Source: Bacteroidota bacterium (GTDB lineage Bacteria; Bacteroidota; Ignavibacteria; Ignavibacteriales; Melioribacteraceae). Taken from it: DNA of 25,716 bases. Both the position numbers and the translations under genes were made by a program. The stretch covers positions 1 through 25,716 of the forward strand of contig JAEXUB010000006.1 of assembly GCA_023453125.1 (NCBI GenBank), written 5' to 3'. The notes under the pieces were generated by a model. That model saw only the letters and a list, made by a program, of their open reading frames with translations. It was not told where the DNA came from and made no database searches. Of the stretch, positions 23,797-25,716 are shown in pieces; position 1 is the stretch's first letter; each line of letters opens with the position of its first letter.

Positions 23797-25716
23797 ATGA
23801 AAGGAATTAAAAGCCTCTATGTTAAGCTGCGTGTTCAGATTATTGCATCTGTAACAGTTCTACTTGCTGTTGTGGGGCTTATTAATTTCTATTTTACATT
23901 TAATATTACAGCCCAGTCCAACGATGAATGCCTCTGGATTGACAAATATCCGATTACCCAGAAAATGATTCCCGAAAAATGGCCAGACAGCCTGGCAATA
24001 GTTTTCGATAAGGTTAAAGTCGGGGGAGTAGCCTGGAACGCAGGTATCAGGAACGGTGATCAGCTGGTCTCAATTGACGGAATTAAGGCTAAAAACACAC
24101 TGGTAATGACTCACGTTCTTGACCGCGTTAAATCGGGGGATTACGCTACTTATGTGGTTCAGAGAGGCAGTCAGCAATTTGAGACCAGAGTACAGATTAA
24201 GAAGTTGATTGATTTCTCGGGGCTTGCTTTTACACTCCTTTCATTTATATGGCTTGTGGTAGGTTATATTATTTTAATGGCAAAGCCCGACGGCAAGAAT
24301 CAGAATGCATTTTACAGAATCGGGGTAATGGCAGTTTTATATTCCACAATTGCATTGCTCTACAGGCGGGCACAGGTTCCCTCAAATCCTCTTAATGACA
24401 ATATAGCGCTGATTTATATTATTAACTTTATAATGATCTTCGGAGCGGCATTCTTTCCATTTGTATACACCCATTTTTTCCTCCGTTTCCCCAAGAAGTA
24501 TAAAATACTTTCATATAAGCATTTCAATAAAATCTGGTATTCAATTCCCCTTGCCATAGTTCTGGCTGTATACGCAAATATAATATTCGGTGTGCGTTCA
24601 TTCCCGTTATATGCTTTTTTCCTTAATAATCACCGTTATCTGATATTTGCTTCGATTTTTGTCGGTACTATCCTATTATTCATAAGGTATGCGCAGTTAA
24701 AGAGCAGAGAGGAAAGGAATGCCATATTTGTAATTCTTGTTTCCTGTCTTATCGGTTTTACTGTTCTTATTTATACCCTTACCCTGCAGAATGCATTGGC
24801 AGATACACTCTTTAATACTCCCCAGTATTTTATGCCTATAATACTTATATCCGTAATTCCTATCGGTTTCGGTTATTCTTTATTCCGCTATTCATTAATG
24901 GATATGAGTGATGTGTTAAAGAATTCTATCTTATATATTTTTGCGACCATTTCACTTGCCGGTATTTACTTTCTGCTTATTTACGTGCTCGGGCAATGGA
25001 TAAGCAGTATAATTGGCACCGAGTACCAGACAATTATTGCCGGCGTGGTATTTATTTTGTTTGCTCTCATATTCCAGTCAACAAAAGACCGGTTCCAGCA
25101 GCTTATAACGAAGAAATTTTATCCTGAACAGTTTGCATATCAGAAAGTATTATTAAAATTCAGTACGGATGTTACAAGCACCGTAGGGCTCGATAATATT
25201 CTGGATACAACGCTTCATACATTTGTAGAGCATTTAAGGCTTCAGCATTTCGGTATAATGCTCGAAGGGGAAGAGAAAAATTCCTATACGCTGGTTCGCT
25301 GCGAAGGTTTTTTCAACGGAAACCTTACAATTTCTGTAATGCCGGCGGAATTGAGAGAGTTCCTTAAAAATAAGAATAATTATAAGCATCCACCGCCAAT
25401 AGAAAGAGGGGAGTTTGAACTGGTTTTTCCGGAAGAGACAATTGAGAAACTGGTCGACGAGAAAATTTATACAGTTATTCCATTAACACGCAAGAATAAA
25501 AGTATCGGGATGATTCTGTTCGGTTTAAAGTATTCCGGCTCCCAGTTCAGCGGAAAGGATTTAGAGCTGTTAGTAGCCGCGGCCAACCAGACAGCGGTAT
25601 CAATTGAAAATGCGCGTCTTTATAAAATGGAGGCGCACAGGCTCGCTATTGAAAGGGATCTTGAGAATGCAAGATTGATTCAGGAAAGCCTTCTGCCGCA
25701 TCAGATTCCACAGTTT
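23797..25716 (+). CDS. PDZ, multi-TM, GAF protein, probable third SpoIIE phosphatase, 3' end beyond the window
   Basis: 640 codons are present and open to the right edge. An N-terminal helix (13-33) is followed by a PDZ-like domain at about 55-140 (VGGVAWNAGIRNGDQLVSI), placed outside the membrane if the N-terminus is inside. About eight hydrophobic helices span 140-430, then a GAF-like domain at about 450-608 (ending ENARLY). The final residues ERDLENARLIQESLLPHQIP match the linker that precedes the PP2C domain in the two upstream phosphatases, so a phosphatase domain almost certainly continues past the edge. The start has AGGTGAG just upstream. A PDZ domain on such a phosphatase suggests sensing of peptides or protein C-termini in the envelope, which is inferred. 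Confidence 0.88.
   Translation, partial: MKGIKSLYVKLRVQIIASVTVLLAVVGLINFYFTFNITAQSNDECLWIDKYPITQKMIPEKWPDSLAIVFDKVKVGGVAWNAGIRNGDQLVSIDGIKAKNTLVMTHVLDRVKSGDYATYVVQRGSQQFETRVQIKKLIDFSGLAFTLLSFIWLVVGYIILMAKPDGKNQNAFYRIGVMAVLYSTIALLYRRAQVPSNPLNDNIALIYIINFIMIFGAAFFPFVYTHFFLRFPKKYKILSYKHFNKIWYSIPLAIVLAVYANIIFGVRSFPLYAFFLNNHRYLIFASIFVGTILLFIRYAQLKSREERNAIFVILVSCLIGFTVLIYTLTLQNALADTLFNTPQYFMPIILISVIPIGFGYSLFRYSLMDMSDVLKNSILYIFATISLAGIYFLLIYVLGQWISSIIGTEYQTIIAGVVFILFALIFQSTKDRFQQLITKKFYPEQFAYQKVLLKFSTDVTSTVGLDNILDTTLHTFVEHLRLQHFGIMLEGEEKNSYTLVRCEGFFNGNLTISVMPAELREFLKNKNNYKHPPPIERGEFELVFPEETIEKLVDEKIYTVIPLTRKNKSIGMILFGLKYSGSQFSGKDLELLVAAANQTAVSIENARLYKMEAHRLAIERDLENARLIQESLLPHQIPQF

Overview
The window is a stretch of bacterial chromosome, moderately AT-rich, densely packed with genes and without IS elements, CRISPR arrays, tRNA or rRNA genes that I could see. 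Gene content and protein style (tandem SpoIIE-type phosphatases with STAS and RsbW-like partners, a split FeoB behind a DtxR-FeoA fusion, SMC with the 'SVIELKM' motif, a Mrp protein without CxxC) suggest the Bacteroidota/Chlorobiota/Ignavibacteriota group, most likely an Ignavibacteria-like organism. This placement is an inference from protein character, not a computed result.

Layout. (1) Bases 1-7325, minus strand, read right to left: mrp (Fe-S carrier ATPase), nfu (Fe-S scaffold), tpiA (triosephosphate isomerase), a large secreted or membrane-anchored protein with a glycoside-hydrolase-2-like ectodomain whose catalytic glutamates appear to be lost, and smc (TTG start, cut by the left edge). 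(2) Bases 7326-7541: a divergent control region with inverted repeats. (3) Bases 7542-11574, plus strand: an iron (or manganese) uptake operon made of a membrane-tethered DtxR/MntR-like regulator fused to FeoA-like domains, FeoB split into a GTPase gene and a membrane-channel gene, and a small outer-membrane barrel protein. (4) Bases 11578-16786, minus strand, read right to left: purA, a membrane histidine kinase whose ATG directly follows the purA stop, a dCMP deaminase-type protein and polyphosphate kinase. (5) Bases 16872-17210, minus strand: a STAS-domain protein with its own terminator. (6) Bases 17418-25716, plus strand: an ECF sigma factor, a one-TM protein without recognisable family, a membrane GAF-SpoIIE phosphatase, a STAS protein, an RsbW-like kinase, a cytosolic double-GAF SpoIIE phosphatase, and a PDZ/multi-TM/GAF protein that reaches its phosphatase linker as the window ends.

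The most interesting part is block 6. It looks like a partner-switching signalling cluster (kinase, STAS substrate, several PP2C phosphatases with different sensors) joined to an ECF sigma factor and an unfamiliar membrane protein, with a second STAS gene divergent from it. It may integrate membrane, cytosolic and envelope signals onto one phospho-STAS switch. The second notable block is the Feo operon: the regulator is anchored in the membrane, carries a MntR-like rather than DtxR-like metal ligand set, and is followed by a two-gene FeoB with an N-terminal CxxC and altered pore motifs.
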